Assembly (NCBI RefSeq): GCF_001634365.1
Contig: NZ_CP014579.1
Span: 186,001 to 250,000, forward strand
Origin: Paraburkholderia phytofirmans OLGA172
GTDB taxonomy: Bacteria; Pseudomonadota; Gammaproteobacteria; Burkholderiales; Burkholderiaceae
Length of the DNA: 64,000 nt
Direction of reading: 5' to 3'
Positions 53,287 through 62,329 of this stretch are shown piece by piece. The notes under the pieces are model-generated. The model was not told the DNA's origin, did no database searches, and worked only from the letters and a program-made list of their open reading frames with translations. The stretch's first letter is position 1. Each line of letters opens with the position of its first letter. Both the position numbers and the translations under genes were made by a program.

Positions 53287-53564
53287 GAATCCGTCTCCTA
53301 TGTATTTTCTGCACACATCGCACATGCGGACCGCAACTGAGCCGCAAAGTCACGGGGTCGACACGTAGGTCCTCTCTTTCAGCAGGACCCGATACGCATC
53401 GAAAGAAATGCGGCTAAGCTACCGCGATCGGTTGCGGCCTACCTTCGACAGATAGCGGCAGAGTGCATCCCGTGATCATTGGTTGTATGGTGATGCACAC
53501 GAGAGTATTTAGAAATAGAAGGTGGTGAATAGGATCTATAGACCAACCTGATAAAGGTATGCAG

Positions 53565-54467
53565 ATGGAACTTCGAGACATCGACTTGAATTTACTTGTC
53601 GTGTTCAATGAATTGCTTCACCAGGGGCGTGTATCGGCGGCGGCGCGCACGCTAGGAATGTCTCAGCCCGCAGTTAGTAACGCCCTGAGCCGTCTGCGGA
53701 AGTTGCTTGGGGACGACGTATTCCTTAACACATCAAAAGGCATGGTGCCTACGCCTCTATCGGAGAGGCTCGCAGAGCCGATAGCGTTCGCGCTCGGGAC
53801 AATCCATGACACACTGAATTCGAAGGCGGAGTTTGACCCGGCGACGAGTGCGCGCAACTTCACAGTCGCGATGACCGATATCGGTGAAATATCGTTTCTT
53901 CCGGCGTTGATGAAGAGGCTATCTGAGGTAGCACCCGGGGTCACCTTGAGCACGGTACGAAACACTGCGGTGAACCTTCGCGAGGAGATGGAAAACGCAA
54001 GGACCGACCTCGCGATTGGTTTTTTACCGGACCTGCAGACTGGCTTCTTTCAGCGGCGGCTGTTCAGTCAGCGTTATGTATGCCTCTTTCGAAAAGGGCA
54101 TCCGCTTGCTGAGCAGGGGATAACCCTGAAGTCCTTCTGTGCCGCAGAACACGTGGCGATTGTTGCCGCAGGAACCGGGCACGGCATGGTTGACGAGTCT
54201 ATCCAGCGCGCAGGGATTACGAGAAAAGTGCGGCTGCAAGTACCGCACTTTGTCGCCGTCGGGCACATTCTGCAGACAACCGACCTGATCGCTGTCGTGC
54301 CAGAAGCGTACGCGAAGCGAACGTTGGAGCCGTTCGATTTGGAGACTGCTGTATGCCCTGTGAAAATCCCACAGATAGTAATCAACATGCTTTGGCATGG
54401 CAGACATCACCGGGAACCAGGCAATCAGTGGCTGCGGCAAACGGTATTTGAGGAGTTTTCCTCCTGA
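53565..54467 (+). CDS. LysR-family transcriptional regulator (NahR-like)
   Basis: A 300-residue LysR regulator of the NodD/NahR subgroup: MELRDIDLNLLVVFNELLHQ opens the HTH, with MSQPAVSNALSRLRKLLG as recognition region. RYVCLFRKGHPLAEQ in the effector domain is typical of NahR-like proteins. AAAGGT precedes two nearby ATG codons (53559 and 53565). It is divergent from the P450-gentisate operon across a 278-base gap and probably senses an aromatic acid such as salicylate. Confidence 0.91.
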   Translation: MELRDIDLNLLVVFNELLHQGRVSAAARTLGMSQPAVSNALSRLRKLLGDDVFLNTSKGMVPTPLSERLAEPIAFALGTIHDTLNSKAEFDPATSARNFTVAMTDIGEISFLPALMKRLSEVAPGVTLSTVRNTAVNLREEMENARTDLAIGFLPDLQTGFFQRRLFSQRYVCLFRKGHPLAEQGITLKSFCAAEHVAIVAAGTGHGMVDESIQRAGITRKVRLQVPHFVAVGHILQTTDLIAVVPEAYAKRTLEPFDLETAVCPVKIPQIVINMLWHGRHHREPGNQWLRQTVFEEFSS

Positions 54468-55103
54468 CAGGCGCGATTTCTGATCTCATCTGGCTTTCCG
54501 GTCTAAAGACGTCGCGTTAGCGACCGGGAAACGCCGTCCTTCAAGACTACCGCGCACTCGTAGCTTCGTAGCCTTAGACGCTCCGTCCATGTCACGAAAA
54601 CGTTTGCCGCGATCTCTCCTGCTCCGCGAGGCCACCCCTCGCGCGATTTCTAGCGTGTTCCACGCGCTGCTTTGCACAAGCGCCGGTGATACTTAGCAAT
54701 AACTGAAATGCTATGGATAGAATTTCACTGACAAGACACAATCGCCTTATAGGAACTTAGGAGAGGATCCATCTGTTGCCCGCGTTCTACGGGGTCAAAA
54801 TTGCTTCCTTGACGAAGACCGTAGGCTCAACGTGAAAAAATCCAAAGTCTCTTTATTAAAATAATAAGTATTGCTATTAAATTTATAAATTTTTTTACCG
54901 CTAGCTTCTGAAATCAATTTGGAACCTCGACCAGACCTCCAGTTTCTCGAAATCTTGATAGGCCACTGGAAATCACGCGATTTGTGCGTGATGAGTCGAA
55001 CGATTGCCTTGTGGGAAATCGGGTGATGAAAGTCGGGAAAAATAGTTCGCGGTAGGCAAGGGCGGTTCAATCAGCAAACTAAAAAAGTGGAGACTGACAG
55101 GCG
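54468..55103. other. 636-base intergenic region with AT island
   Basis: No gene supported. An extremely AT-rich stretch spans about 54838-54897, and an inverted repeat ATCACGC-N7-GCGTGAT occupies 54972-54992, 112 bases before the porin start; these are candidate promoter and operator elements for the porin. A minus-strand frame at 54795-55070 crosses the AT island and looks random. Confidence 0.5.
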
Positions 55104-56300
55104 ATGAAGCATAAATACATAATCGCAGCAGCGATGGCGTGGTGCATTGGCTCGGCGCATGCGCAAGTGGTGGCGCAGGGGCAGGATCAGGAGCATCCCG
55201 GTATCCAGCAGGCGGATCGGCGTGTCGAGGCAGAGAAAGACGCACGACAGGGAGTCGCCCTGCCATCGACCATCACGTTGTATGGGATCGTTGATACCGG
55301 CGTGGAGTACGTGACAAACGTTGGGGCAGGCGGAAAGAGCTTGGCGCGTATGCCCACGAACACCGCAGGTCTTCCGTCGCGCTGGGGTGTGCGAGGGCAA
55401 GAGAACCTCGGGGATGGGCTGCTTGCGATCTTCGTCCTGGAGTCGGGCTTTGCACCAAACAACGGAACCCTCGGGCAGGGCGGCCGACTGTTTGGGCGGC
55501 AGGCCTTTGTAGGGCTGTCGGGAGGCTGGGGCACGCTCACACTCGGCCGGCAATACACCATGCTCGCGTGGGGATTGGTTGACGCGGATTTGCTGGGCCC
55601 GGCTGTTTTTGCTTCTGCATCATTGGACAGCTACCTTGCAAATGCGCGTGCGGACAACTCAATCGCCTATCGCGGAACGTTTAGCGGCGTGACCGTTGGC
55701 GCAATGTACAGCTTTGGCCGCGATGGTGCGAATGGCGGACCGAGTCCTGCGGGAACGAACTGCGCAGGCCAGACCGCAGGTGATTCGCGCGCTTGTCGCG
55801 AATGGTCCGCGCTGCTGAAATATGACGCATCATCCTTCGGGGTGGCACTGGCGGCTGACCAGATTCGCGGTGGTCCGGGCGCGTTCGGTGGACTTACGAG
55901 CAGCTCCTTGAGCGATACTCGTTTGTCCGCAAACGGGTACTTCAACGTCGGACGGTTAAAGGTCGGCGGTGGCCTTCTTCATCGGAACAACGAAGGTAGT
56001 GCTGCGACGCCAAAAAGCGATTTGTGGTACCTCGGTGCCGCCTATACATTGACGCCAAGTTGGATTGTTGATGGTGAAGCCTTCAGGATTACGTTCAAGA
56101 ACAGCGATAACAAGGCGACGATGGGCGTCGTGAGAGCCACCTACGTCCTTTCGAAGCGTACGACTGTCTACGCAATGGGCGGTCGAATCTACAATGGTGG
56201 TTCTCTTGCATTGTCAATCAGCGGCGGCGGCCCGGGAAGCACTCCTCCGCCCGGCGGCGCGCAAACCGGCGTGATGATGGGCATGCGACACGCTTTCTGA
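55104..56300 (+). CDS. trimeric porin with unusual N-terminal insert
   Basis: A 398-residue porin. The signal peptide (MKHKYIIAAAMAWCIGSAHA) is followed not by the first beta-strand but by about 33 hydrophilic residues rich in Gln, Glu, Asp and Arg (QGQDQEHPGI, QADRRVEAEKDAR), after which STITLYGIVDTGVEYV resumes the barrel. Other barrel motifs (FGRQAFVGLS, GTLTLGRQYTML) and terminal GMRHAF are standard. The other three porins here go straight from signal to strand 1. The insert may form a periplasmic or coiled-coil extension. Confidence 0.9.
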   Translation: MKHKYIIAAAMAWCIGSAHAQVVAQGQDQEHPGIQQADRRVEAEKDARQGVALPSTITLYGIVDTGVEYVTNVGAGGKSLARMPTNTAGLPSRWGVRGQENLGDGLLAIFVLESGFAPNNGTLGQGGRLFGRQAFVGLSGGWGTLTLGRQYTMLAWGLVDADLLGPAVFASASLDSYLANARADNSIAYRGTFSGVTVGAMYSFGRDGANGGPSPAGTNCAGQTAGDSRACREWSALLKYDASSFGVALAADQIRGGPGAFGGLTSSSLSDTRLSANGYFNVGRLKVGGGLLHRNNEGSAATPKSDLWYLGAAYTLTPSWIVDGEAFRITFKNSDNKATMGVVRATYVLSKRTTVYAMGGRIYNGGSLALSISGGGPGSTPPPGGAQTGVMMGMRHAF

Positions 56301-56314
56301 CGGGTTCCCCGCTT

Positions 56315-56352
56315 ACCTGGCTCAAGACGTGGGCATGTACCTTGAGCCAGGT
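56315..56352 (+). terminator. hairpin terminator after the porin
   Basis: ACCTGGCTCAAG and CTTGAGCCAGGT form a perfect 12-bp stem with a 14-base loop, 14 bases past the stop. GGGGATG rather than T follows, so it may rely on Rho or protect the mRNA. Confidence 0.55.
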
Positions 56353-57222
56353 GGGGATGAACAGTCCAAGAGATGAAATTGCAGGACGAGGCATTCAGGT
56401 TGTCCTTTCCCTTTCGAGACGGCCGTGCCGGTAGGTGCCGATAGGCTGTACTCGATAGGACGTGGTTATCGGCTAAGAATATGCAGGTGATGCCCGTCGA
56501 CGCTTTCGCGCGACGCTTTTGGCGCGGCCCACTCGGGCCGGAGCGGGACATATACGCGCTGCCGGAATCAATTGATCAGGGCGCGCTCTGACGCGTCCTC
56601 CCGCGCACTGATGTCAATCAGTTCGCTCTCAGAGACCAATCTGTCATCGGCTTCGTATTCCAGTAGCACAAACTGAGGGCGCTCGACGGACTTCTCCCTC
56701 AACTGTGCTGGGGCTGCGGAGCTTGAACTACCCATCGCAAGTACATACCGCCTCTCAAAGAGGCGCGACAGGTGGAAATTCTCTTTGAACGCGAGCGATA
56801 GCTCCAGTCCGGCTGAAGGTTAATGGATGTGGCAGATGGCGTGGTAGCGCTGGTTGGCGCGGCCGCTTTGCGCATTGCAGCCGAAACTGCCGGCTTCGAG
56901 CTTGAGCGACTGGCGCATTGACATCTGCGACAACTGCACGCTCCCGTTTAATCGTCCGAACCCTCAATGGAATCGCTCCTGGTTCATGTCTGCACCAAGG
57001 GCCGCGATCTTGAAGGTCCGCGCACGGATAGCGGTAACTCCCGAGATGGGGGAGCTGAAGACAGGCGCAGGCATCCGGTGTTCCTTTGTGGACAGTTTAA
57101 GTCGAGTCATCGCCTCGAACCGAGACCTTCCATGTGCTACGTGACTTGATAAGCCGTTCACGCTGTGTGGACATCGAAGGGCTGGATTGCAGCCAGTAAG
57201 TTGGGATTTGAACGAGATAGCA
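56353..57222. other. 870-base region with no intact gene
   Basis: Apart from the interrupted frame at 56568-56924, only overlapping open frames on both strands occur. At 56964-57161 another minus-strand frame ends just upstream of, and in phase with, the decayed frame, so decay may extend further right. The last 60 bases hold the MarR gene promoter and leader. Confidence 0.4.
56568..56924 (-). pseudogene. possible decayed gene: one frame interrupted by an in-frame TAA
   Basis: From ATG 56924 the minus strand reads MSMRQSLKLEAGSFGC onward for 34 codons, almost all ending in G or C, then TAA (56820-56822). The same frame continues 79 codons (LAFKENFHLSRLFERRYVLAM, then an acidic tail ending ALIN) to a TGA at 56568. 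The downstream part has its own ATG at 56735 (55 aa). The codon pattern suggests a once-intact gene of at least 113 residues; a chance frame is also possible. I recognise no family. Confidence 0.3.
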
Positions 57223-57708
57223 ATGAACGAAATGTGGCCCCGCCCTCCAGAGTCAAATCTTGACGATTTTCAACTGTGCGACAACGTTGCATATCTAATA
57301 AGCCGGACGCGTGCGACCATGTGGAACATGGTCACACAGCAGACCCTGGCAGAAGCCGGCGTGACAAGTATGCAGGCCACAACGCTCGTCATGGTCAACA
57401 GTGGGCGGTGCCTGACCGGTACCGATCTTGCGCGGGAGTTCGCGATTAGCGCCAGCGCAGTGACTCGTCTGATCGATCGACTGGAAAGACGTGGACTACT
57501 TAAGCGAGTACGAAGCGAAAAGGACAGGCGCATTAGCCACGTAGCTTTGACCGAAGAGGGGCGCGTACTTGCTCTACAGATCCCCACAATATTCGCGGAG
57601 GTTTTCGATTCTGTCCTGACCGTTTTTAGCGAAGAGGAGGTTGGTTTCCTGAAGGACCTCCTCCGTCGAATCATTCTACGTTCGCAAGATGTGGCAGGGA
57701 AATTTTGA
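57223..57708 (+). CDS. MarR-family transcriptional regulator
   Basis: A 161-residue winged-helix MarR regulator. The recognition helix and wing read ISASAVTRLIDRLERRGLLK then RVRSEKDRRISHVALTEEGR, the hallmark D-R-R wing. ATG 57223 is preferred; a TTG 12 codons upstream is open. MarR proteins near aromatic-acid genes often bind phenolic acids; the neighbours are a chemoreceptor and an aromatic-acid transporter. Confidence 0.9.
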   Translation: MNEMWPRPPESNLDDFQLCDNVAYLISRTRATMWNMVTQQTLAEAGVTSMQATTLVMVNSGRCLTGTDLAREFAISASAVTRLIDRLERRGLLKRVRSEKDRRISHVALTEEGRVLALQIPTIFAEVFDSVLTVFSEEEVGFLKDLLRRIILRSQDVAGKF

Positions 57709-57883
57709 AGTAGGCGATGTTACGGACCGGGGACGTGCCGACACCGTTACGTAAGCCTTATATGAGGCCCCACCGGACTCCTTGAGCTTACCTGAAAAGA
57801 GATGAAATTCGCGGGCAAGGCCGGTTATTTGCGGAGAACCGCCGCTTTTCCGTTCGAACATGAAGTCGCAGTGACTCGCGGCT

Positions 57884-59452
57884 TCAGGCAGCGGCAAACG
57901 TCCCAGTGACCTTGAACGCGGAAACAGCTTCGGTGAGATTGCTGGCCTGGTGTTCGAGCGATTGCGCAGCAGCGGCCGATTGCTCCACCAATGCTGCGTT
58001 TTGAAGCGTAACCTCATCCATCTGGTCTATCGCAACATTTATCTGCTGAATGCCAAGGCTTTGCTCTTCAGAGGCGGTTGCAATCTCGCCAACAATCCCT
58101 GAGACGTGCTGTATCGCCTGCTTCATCTCGTCGACCCGCTCACTGACTCCGACTGCACGGAGCGAGCCGTCACGGACCATTTCGACAGATGACGTGATCA
58201 ATTCCTTGATCTCCCCGGCCGCCGCCGACGAGCGTTGCGCCAGGCTTCGGACTTCGCTGGCGACCACGGCAAAACCGCGCCCTTGCTCGCCGGCGCGAGC
58301 GGCTTCAACGGCCGCGTTCAATGCGAGGATGTTGGTCTGGAACGCAATCCCCTCGATAAGGCCGATAATTTCGGAAATCTTGCTCGAGCTGTCGTTCATT
58401 AAGTGCATCGTCTTGAGCATCTCTTGAACGGCTTCGGCACCCTCGTCAGCAATTCTCGAAGTATTTACTGTCAGCTCATTGGCCTGGCGCGCATTGTCGG
58501 CGTTCTGCCTCACAGTTTCCGACAGTATTCTTATCGTCGCAGCCGTCTCTTCCAGCGATGCCGCGTGCTCTTCCGTTCGGGATGACAGGTCGATGTTCCC
58601 AGCGGCGATTTCTTTCGTCGACATTGAAACCGAATCGGCAGAACGGCGCACACTGACGACCGTATCTTCGACACGGCTCATCAACTGGTCGAACGCTCTA
58701 GCCGCGAGTCCAAACTCATCCTTTCGAGGGCTTGCAGTTCTCTTGGAAAGATCCAGCGATTCGGCAATCTCCATCATTTTGTTTCTCATACGGCGCAAGC
58801 CGCCGCAAACGACGGTGTGCAGTCGAAAGCCAGTCCATACGGTTGTGACAATTCCGAATCCCATGACGAGGCAGGACACCAGCAAGGACCGTGCGTACCG
58901 GCGACGAGCGTCGATCCCATATTCGTCCACTTGCGCGCTGTTGTATCTCGCGTACCTCTTCAACTGGGCGTCCACCGCAACGGCAGCGCTGTTCAACTCG
59001 CCACCGGGCAGCAGGCTGCTGCGGGCGTCGTTGATGTGACCGCCTCGAGACTTCTCGAGAAAGCTCGACAGCGCGGTTCGATAGGCCATCTCGCTGGCGG
59101 CGCCAGATTCAATCATTGTCTTCCCTGTCGAGTCACTTTGATCATCTTCGTGCCGGTATTTAGCTACGGCATCGTCAAGCGTCGCCAGCTTACTTGCCAT
59201 GACAGTTTCCACTTGCGCTTTCTCGCCGACCGTCTCCGCAAGAAGGTGTTGGTAGGAAAGAGATTGAAGCGCATGCAGGGTTTCTTGCATCGAGTCAAGG
59301 TCCGATACCCGGGATAGCAATGTCGTCTGGGCAAAGGAGAGATGTTGCTGGTCGGCGCGGAGAGCCAACATTCCATATGTACCGGCAGACAGGATGCTGA
59401 CAACAGGGAGAATCATGGCGGCGAGTAGGCGCCTGCTTACGGTTATATTCAT
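57884..59452 (-). CDS. methyl-accepting chemotaxis protein
   Basis: A 522-residue chemoreceptor: transmembrane segment 1 (about 9-31), a periplasmic helical sensor domain (32-185), transmembrane segment 2 (about 188-211), HAMP (212-265) and a cytoplasmic signalling domain with the hairpin tip GIAFQTNILALNAAVEAA near 370-387 that binds CheA and CheW. Methylation-helix Glu/Gln pairs are present; there is no C-terminal NWETF-type pentapeptide for CheR. Its neighbour is an aromatic-acid symporter gene, as with PcaY-type receptors, so an aromatic or organic acid attractant is plausible. Confidence 0.93.
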   Translation of the reverse strand: MNITVSRRLLAAMILPVVSILSAGTYGMLALRADQQHLSFAQTTLLSRVSDLDSMQETLHALQSLSYQHLLAETVGEKAQVETVMASKLATLDDAVAKYRHEDDQSDSTGKTMIESGAASEMAYRTALSSFLEKSRGGHINDARSSLLPGGELNSAAVAVDAQLKRYARYNSAQVDEYGIDARRRYARSLLVSCLVMGFGIVTTVWTGFRLHTVVCGGLRRMRNKMMEIAESLDLSKRTASPRKDEFGLAARAFDQLMSRVEDTVVSVRRSADSVSMSTKEIAAGNIDLSSRTEEHAASLEETAATIRILSETVRQNADNARQANELTVNTSRIADEGAEAVQEMLKTMHLMNDSSSKISEIIGLIEGIAFQTNILALNAAVEAARAGEQGRGFAVVASEVRSLAQRSSAAAGEIKELITSSVEMVRDGSLRAVGVSERVDEMKQAIQHVSGIVGEIATASEEQSLGIQQINVAIDQMDEVTLQNAALVEQSAAAAQSLEHQASNLTEAVSAFKVTGTFAAA

Positions 59453-59649
59453 TTTTCTAAGCTAAATTCGGCGTTGTGGGAAAACAGGACGACGACGTCC
59501 ACTAATCCTTCGTGTGCTCGCGTTCTTCCGGACGAAGACTTCGACGCATGGCAGGTAGGCAATATCACCGCGCGTTTCATAAATGGGGGGCCGACGCTGT
59601 CGAAAAGGCACCGCTCATTGCTGTCTGACGCGACGTCGCGCAGTGGACA

Positions 59650-60987
59650 TTACGGCGTTGCCGGAACTGCGGCAGGTTGGCTTGGGCCAAACCCGCATCC
59701 AAAGGCTGCCAAGGAAGCGAGTACCGCTGGGATTGAAAACAGGATGAATAGTGTGCTTAGCGGCATGTTGGCCGCAAGAAGCACACCGCCCATCATCGCT
59801 CCGAAGATCGAGCCGAGCCGACCCACACCCAAGGCCCAGCTTATTCCTGTGACTCGACTTTCCGTCGGATAAAACTGAGCGGAAAACGCGTTGGCGCCAA
59901 TCTGTGATCCGTTAATAAAGAAACCTACACCTGCGACAGATGCGGCGAGCCAGAGACCGTGAACCTGTCCGAGGCTGATGATGAACGGCGCAGCCGCTGC
60001 ATATGAGATGCCGAGCACGACCGGTGGCCGAAATCTGTCCATTAAGCGGCCAAGCGTCAGCGCGCCGACTGTACCGCCGATTTGATAGAGCGCTGCCACA
60101 CGGGAGGCGTCCGTCAAGGTCATGCCGGCGTTATGGATAAGCGTCGGGAGCCAACTGGTCATGAGGTACACGATCAGCAGACTCATGAAAAATACGCACC
60201 AGAGGAGGAGCGTACCGTTGCGGAACCCCTTTGCGAAAAGCTGACGTACCGGAGAGCCGGACGATTTAATTTCATTTAGTGTGAACTCAGTGTATGGACC
60301 GAGTTCAATCGGACTGATTCGTCGGAGCAGAGCAGCGACCCTGACGCGCGACGTCTTGTTTGCGACGAGATAGCGTACTGACTCCGGCATTAAGGCGATC
60401 AGGACAGGCACCAGGGTTAACGGGAGGATGCCCCCGAACAGGAGGACACTGCGCCATCCGTAAGCGGGCACCAGTTCCGCTGCAACAAGACCGCCGCAGC
60501 CGGAGCCCAGCGTGAAGCCGCAGAACATCACGGTGGTCAAAAACGATTTTCGCTTTTCTGGGCAGTATTCGGAGGTAAGCGCAATAGCATTTGGCATTGC
60601 GCCACCAAGCCCAATTCCAGTGACGAAACGCAGCGCGATCAGCGCTCCGATTGTCGGCGCGTAGGCTGCCACGATGCTGGAAATTCCGAAGAACGCCACG
60701 CACACGATCAAGGTTTTCTTTCGCCCGACCTTGTCTGCCATTGGTCCAAATGAAAATGCGCCGACCATCAGGCCAGCCAGGCCGGCGCCGAATAGGGTTC
60801 CTAGCGTTGATGGGCCTACCGCCCACTCATGCCGCAGTGCGGGCGCAATGAACCCGATGCAAGCTGTGTCGAAGCCATCGACCGCAACAACACAGAAGCA
60901 GAGAAAGACGACGAGCCACTGGAAGGGAGAAAATCGTTGGGCGTCGAGCCACGCACGGACATCTACTGCCGTTGAATTGGGTTGCAC
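59650..60987 (-). CDS. MFS transporter, aromatic acid:H+ symporter family (PcaK/BenK-like)
   Basis: A 445-residue, 12-segment symporter. DGFDTACIGFIAPAL in helix 1 is the AAHS signature (D-G-x-D), and GPMADKVGRKKTLI with GRLMDRFRPPVVLG are the two MFS loop motifs. GTG start with AGGAGAC upstream. It should import benzoate- or hydroxybenzoate-like acids, possibly substrates of the P450/gentisate or dioxygenase operons. It lies 197 bases from the chemoreceptor gene on the same strand. Confidence 0.92.
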   Translation of the reverse strand: MQPNSTAVDVRAWLDAQRFSPFQWLVVFLCFCVVAVDGFDTACIGFIAPALRHEWAVGPSTLGTLFGAGLAGLMVGAFSFGPMADKVGRKKTLIVCVAFFGISSIVAAYAPTIGALIALRFVTGIGLGGAMPNAIALTSEYCPEKRKSFLTTVMFCGFTLGSGCGGLVAAELVPAYGWRSVLLFGGILPLTLVPVLIALMPESVRYLVANKTSRVRVAALLRRISPIELGPYTEFTLNEIKSSGSPVRQLFAKGFRNGTLLLWCVFFMSLLIVYLMTSWLPTLIHNAGMTLTDASRVAALYQIGGTVGALTLGRLMDRFRPPVVLGISYAAAAPFIISLGQVHGLWLAASVAGVGFFINGSQIGANAFSAQFYPTESRVTGISWALGVGRLGSIFGAMMGGVLLAANMPLSTLFILFSIPAVLASLAAFGCGFGPSQPAAVPATP

Positions 60988-61345
60988 TGCTGTCTCCTAA
61001 CGCATTTTTTGGAACCCGTGATGATGCTGTGCGAGGAGCACTGCGTCATGACCAGGGAGTACGAAGTTCCATGCACTCCGGCCAGCCCGGGCGATGACGT
61101 ATCACCGATAAGGTGCCGTCGAGCGAAAATTACGTTTGAAAGAAAACGCAGTCAATGCAGCCGAATTTATAGATGGGAATTACGCGCGTTGTAGGCCAAC
61201 GTCGAATCCGTCGTGGCGCCTTGGTCAACATGACTATCACCTCGGAAGCAGCTCGAAGTCATGGAAAGCAGATGGTGCCTGCACGAAGAACGGCAGACGC
61301 AGAGTGCAGAACCGGACGATGCCGTCACGAGTGGTATTCGTAGCA
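60988..61345. other. 358-base intergenic region
   Basis: Holds the ribosome-binding site and likely promoter of the aromatic-acid transporter gene near 60988-61060. Short frames on both strands have no protein-like features. Confidence 0.45.
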
Positions 61346-61939
61346 TCAGGGAACCAGTCGAGTCCGTACCCATTTCGATTCGCTAAGTTTCCAAATACTG
61401 CGATCATGCAGTCGGTCGTCGTCGGAACCTTCCCACGTCTCAATGAATGTCGGACTCAGCCATAGGGAACTCACTTTTTTCGCCTCGAACGGTGTCAATC
61501 CGGCGTCTATATTGCGTCGCAGCGTCGCGACTTCTTCGAGAAGTTGCTCGCGGGAGGCCAGTGGTGTGCTTTGAGGGCGAACGTTCTCGTGGTAGACGTC
61601 TAGCACCCTGCTCGCTTCGGGCTTCATGTGCCAGGTGGCGCGTTCGTCCTCGCCACAGCGAATTTCGTACGTGCCACGGATACGATACTGAAACAGTTGA
61701 ACCGGCCAAAATCCGGCGAGCTCCCATTTGCCGTTCGACATCAGATGCGTGATTTTGGGACTGTCGCCACTGACGGAGATAGAGATGCCTGCGCGGGTGA
61801 ATGAGCGTATTGTCACGAACCTCGTCATCGGGAGGTTTTCCGCGTCCAGGGTAACCAATGCAGCAAACCGCACGCGGGCGTCTTCAAGGGGCAAGCCTTG
61901 CTGGTACTTGTCCAACAGAAAATCCAGTGCGTCGTCCAT
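61346..61939 (-). CDS. pyridoxamine 5'-phosphate oxidase family protein
   Basis: A 197-residue FMN-binding split-barrel protein. RFAALVTLDAENLPMTRFVT forms the first flavin-binding strands, with GKWELAGFWPVQLFQYRIRG next; the C-terminal WKLSESKWVRTRLVP is like the end of PNPOx enzymes. The PLP-contact residues of true PdxH are only partly visible, so a general flavin reductase or stress role is as likely. Its ATG has a weak Shine-Dalgarno. Confidence 0.75.
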   Translation of the reverse strand: MDDALDFLLDKYQQGLPLEDARVRFAALVTLDAENLPMTRFVTIRSFTRAGISISVSGDSPKITHLMSNGKWELAGFWPVQLFQYRIRGTYEIRCGEDERATWHMKPEASRVLDVYHENVRPQSTPLASREQLLEEVATLRRNIDAGLTPFEAKKVSSLWLSPTFIETWEGSDDDRLHDRSIWKLSESKWVRTRLVP

Positions 61940-62329
61940 TGTCTAATCCATCATGCGAGAAGGTAGAAATGTGCCGGACGACTGCTTCGATCGATCCGGC
62001 CTCATGCCAGGTGGGGCGGCTCAGGTAGCCTGCGTGCAGTTTTCGAATGATCCCGCTCTTCCCGGGCCGGAGCGACCGCGCCTCGGTCACTTCCGTCCGT
62101 GCGCAGATCCTACATGCCGCTTGCGCCAAGATGCAAACGCATCCGGAAGCGTTCACGGACGACAGAGATGCACCCCGGCCCGCCATGCGCCAGCGCTCGA
62201 GCCATTGCCGAACGCCGGCCCTGTTTTTGTTAGTACAGACATCTCGGTCTGCGATTGACGGGGGAGATCGTCTCCTCCGCGTTCCGTCTCGGGCTCTTAC
62301 GGAACGCTCGAGTAACCGATGTTCGGTTA
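61940..62329. other. 390-base intergenic region
   Basis: GC-rich with several overlapping frames and no motif I can name. It separates two minus-strand genes and probably contains the promoter of the PNPOx-like gene. TTACGGAACGCTCGAGTAAC near 62300 is a small imperfect dyad. Confidence 0.4.

Noticed and set aside
54795..55070. 91-codon minus-strand frame across the AT island
   Set aside because: Composition follows the AT-rich DNA (Lys, Asn, Phe, Tyr) and no ribosome-binding site is present.
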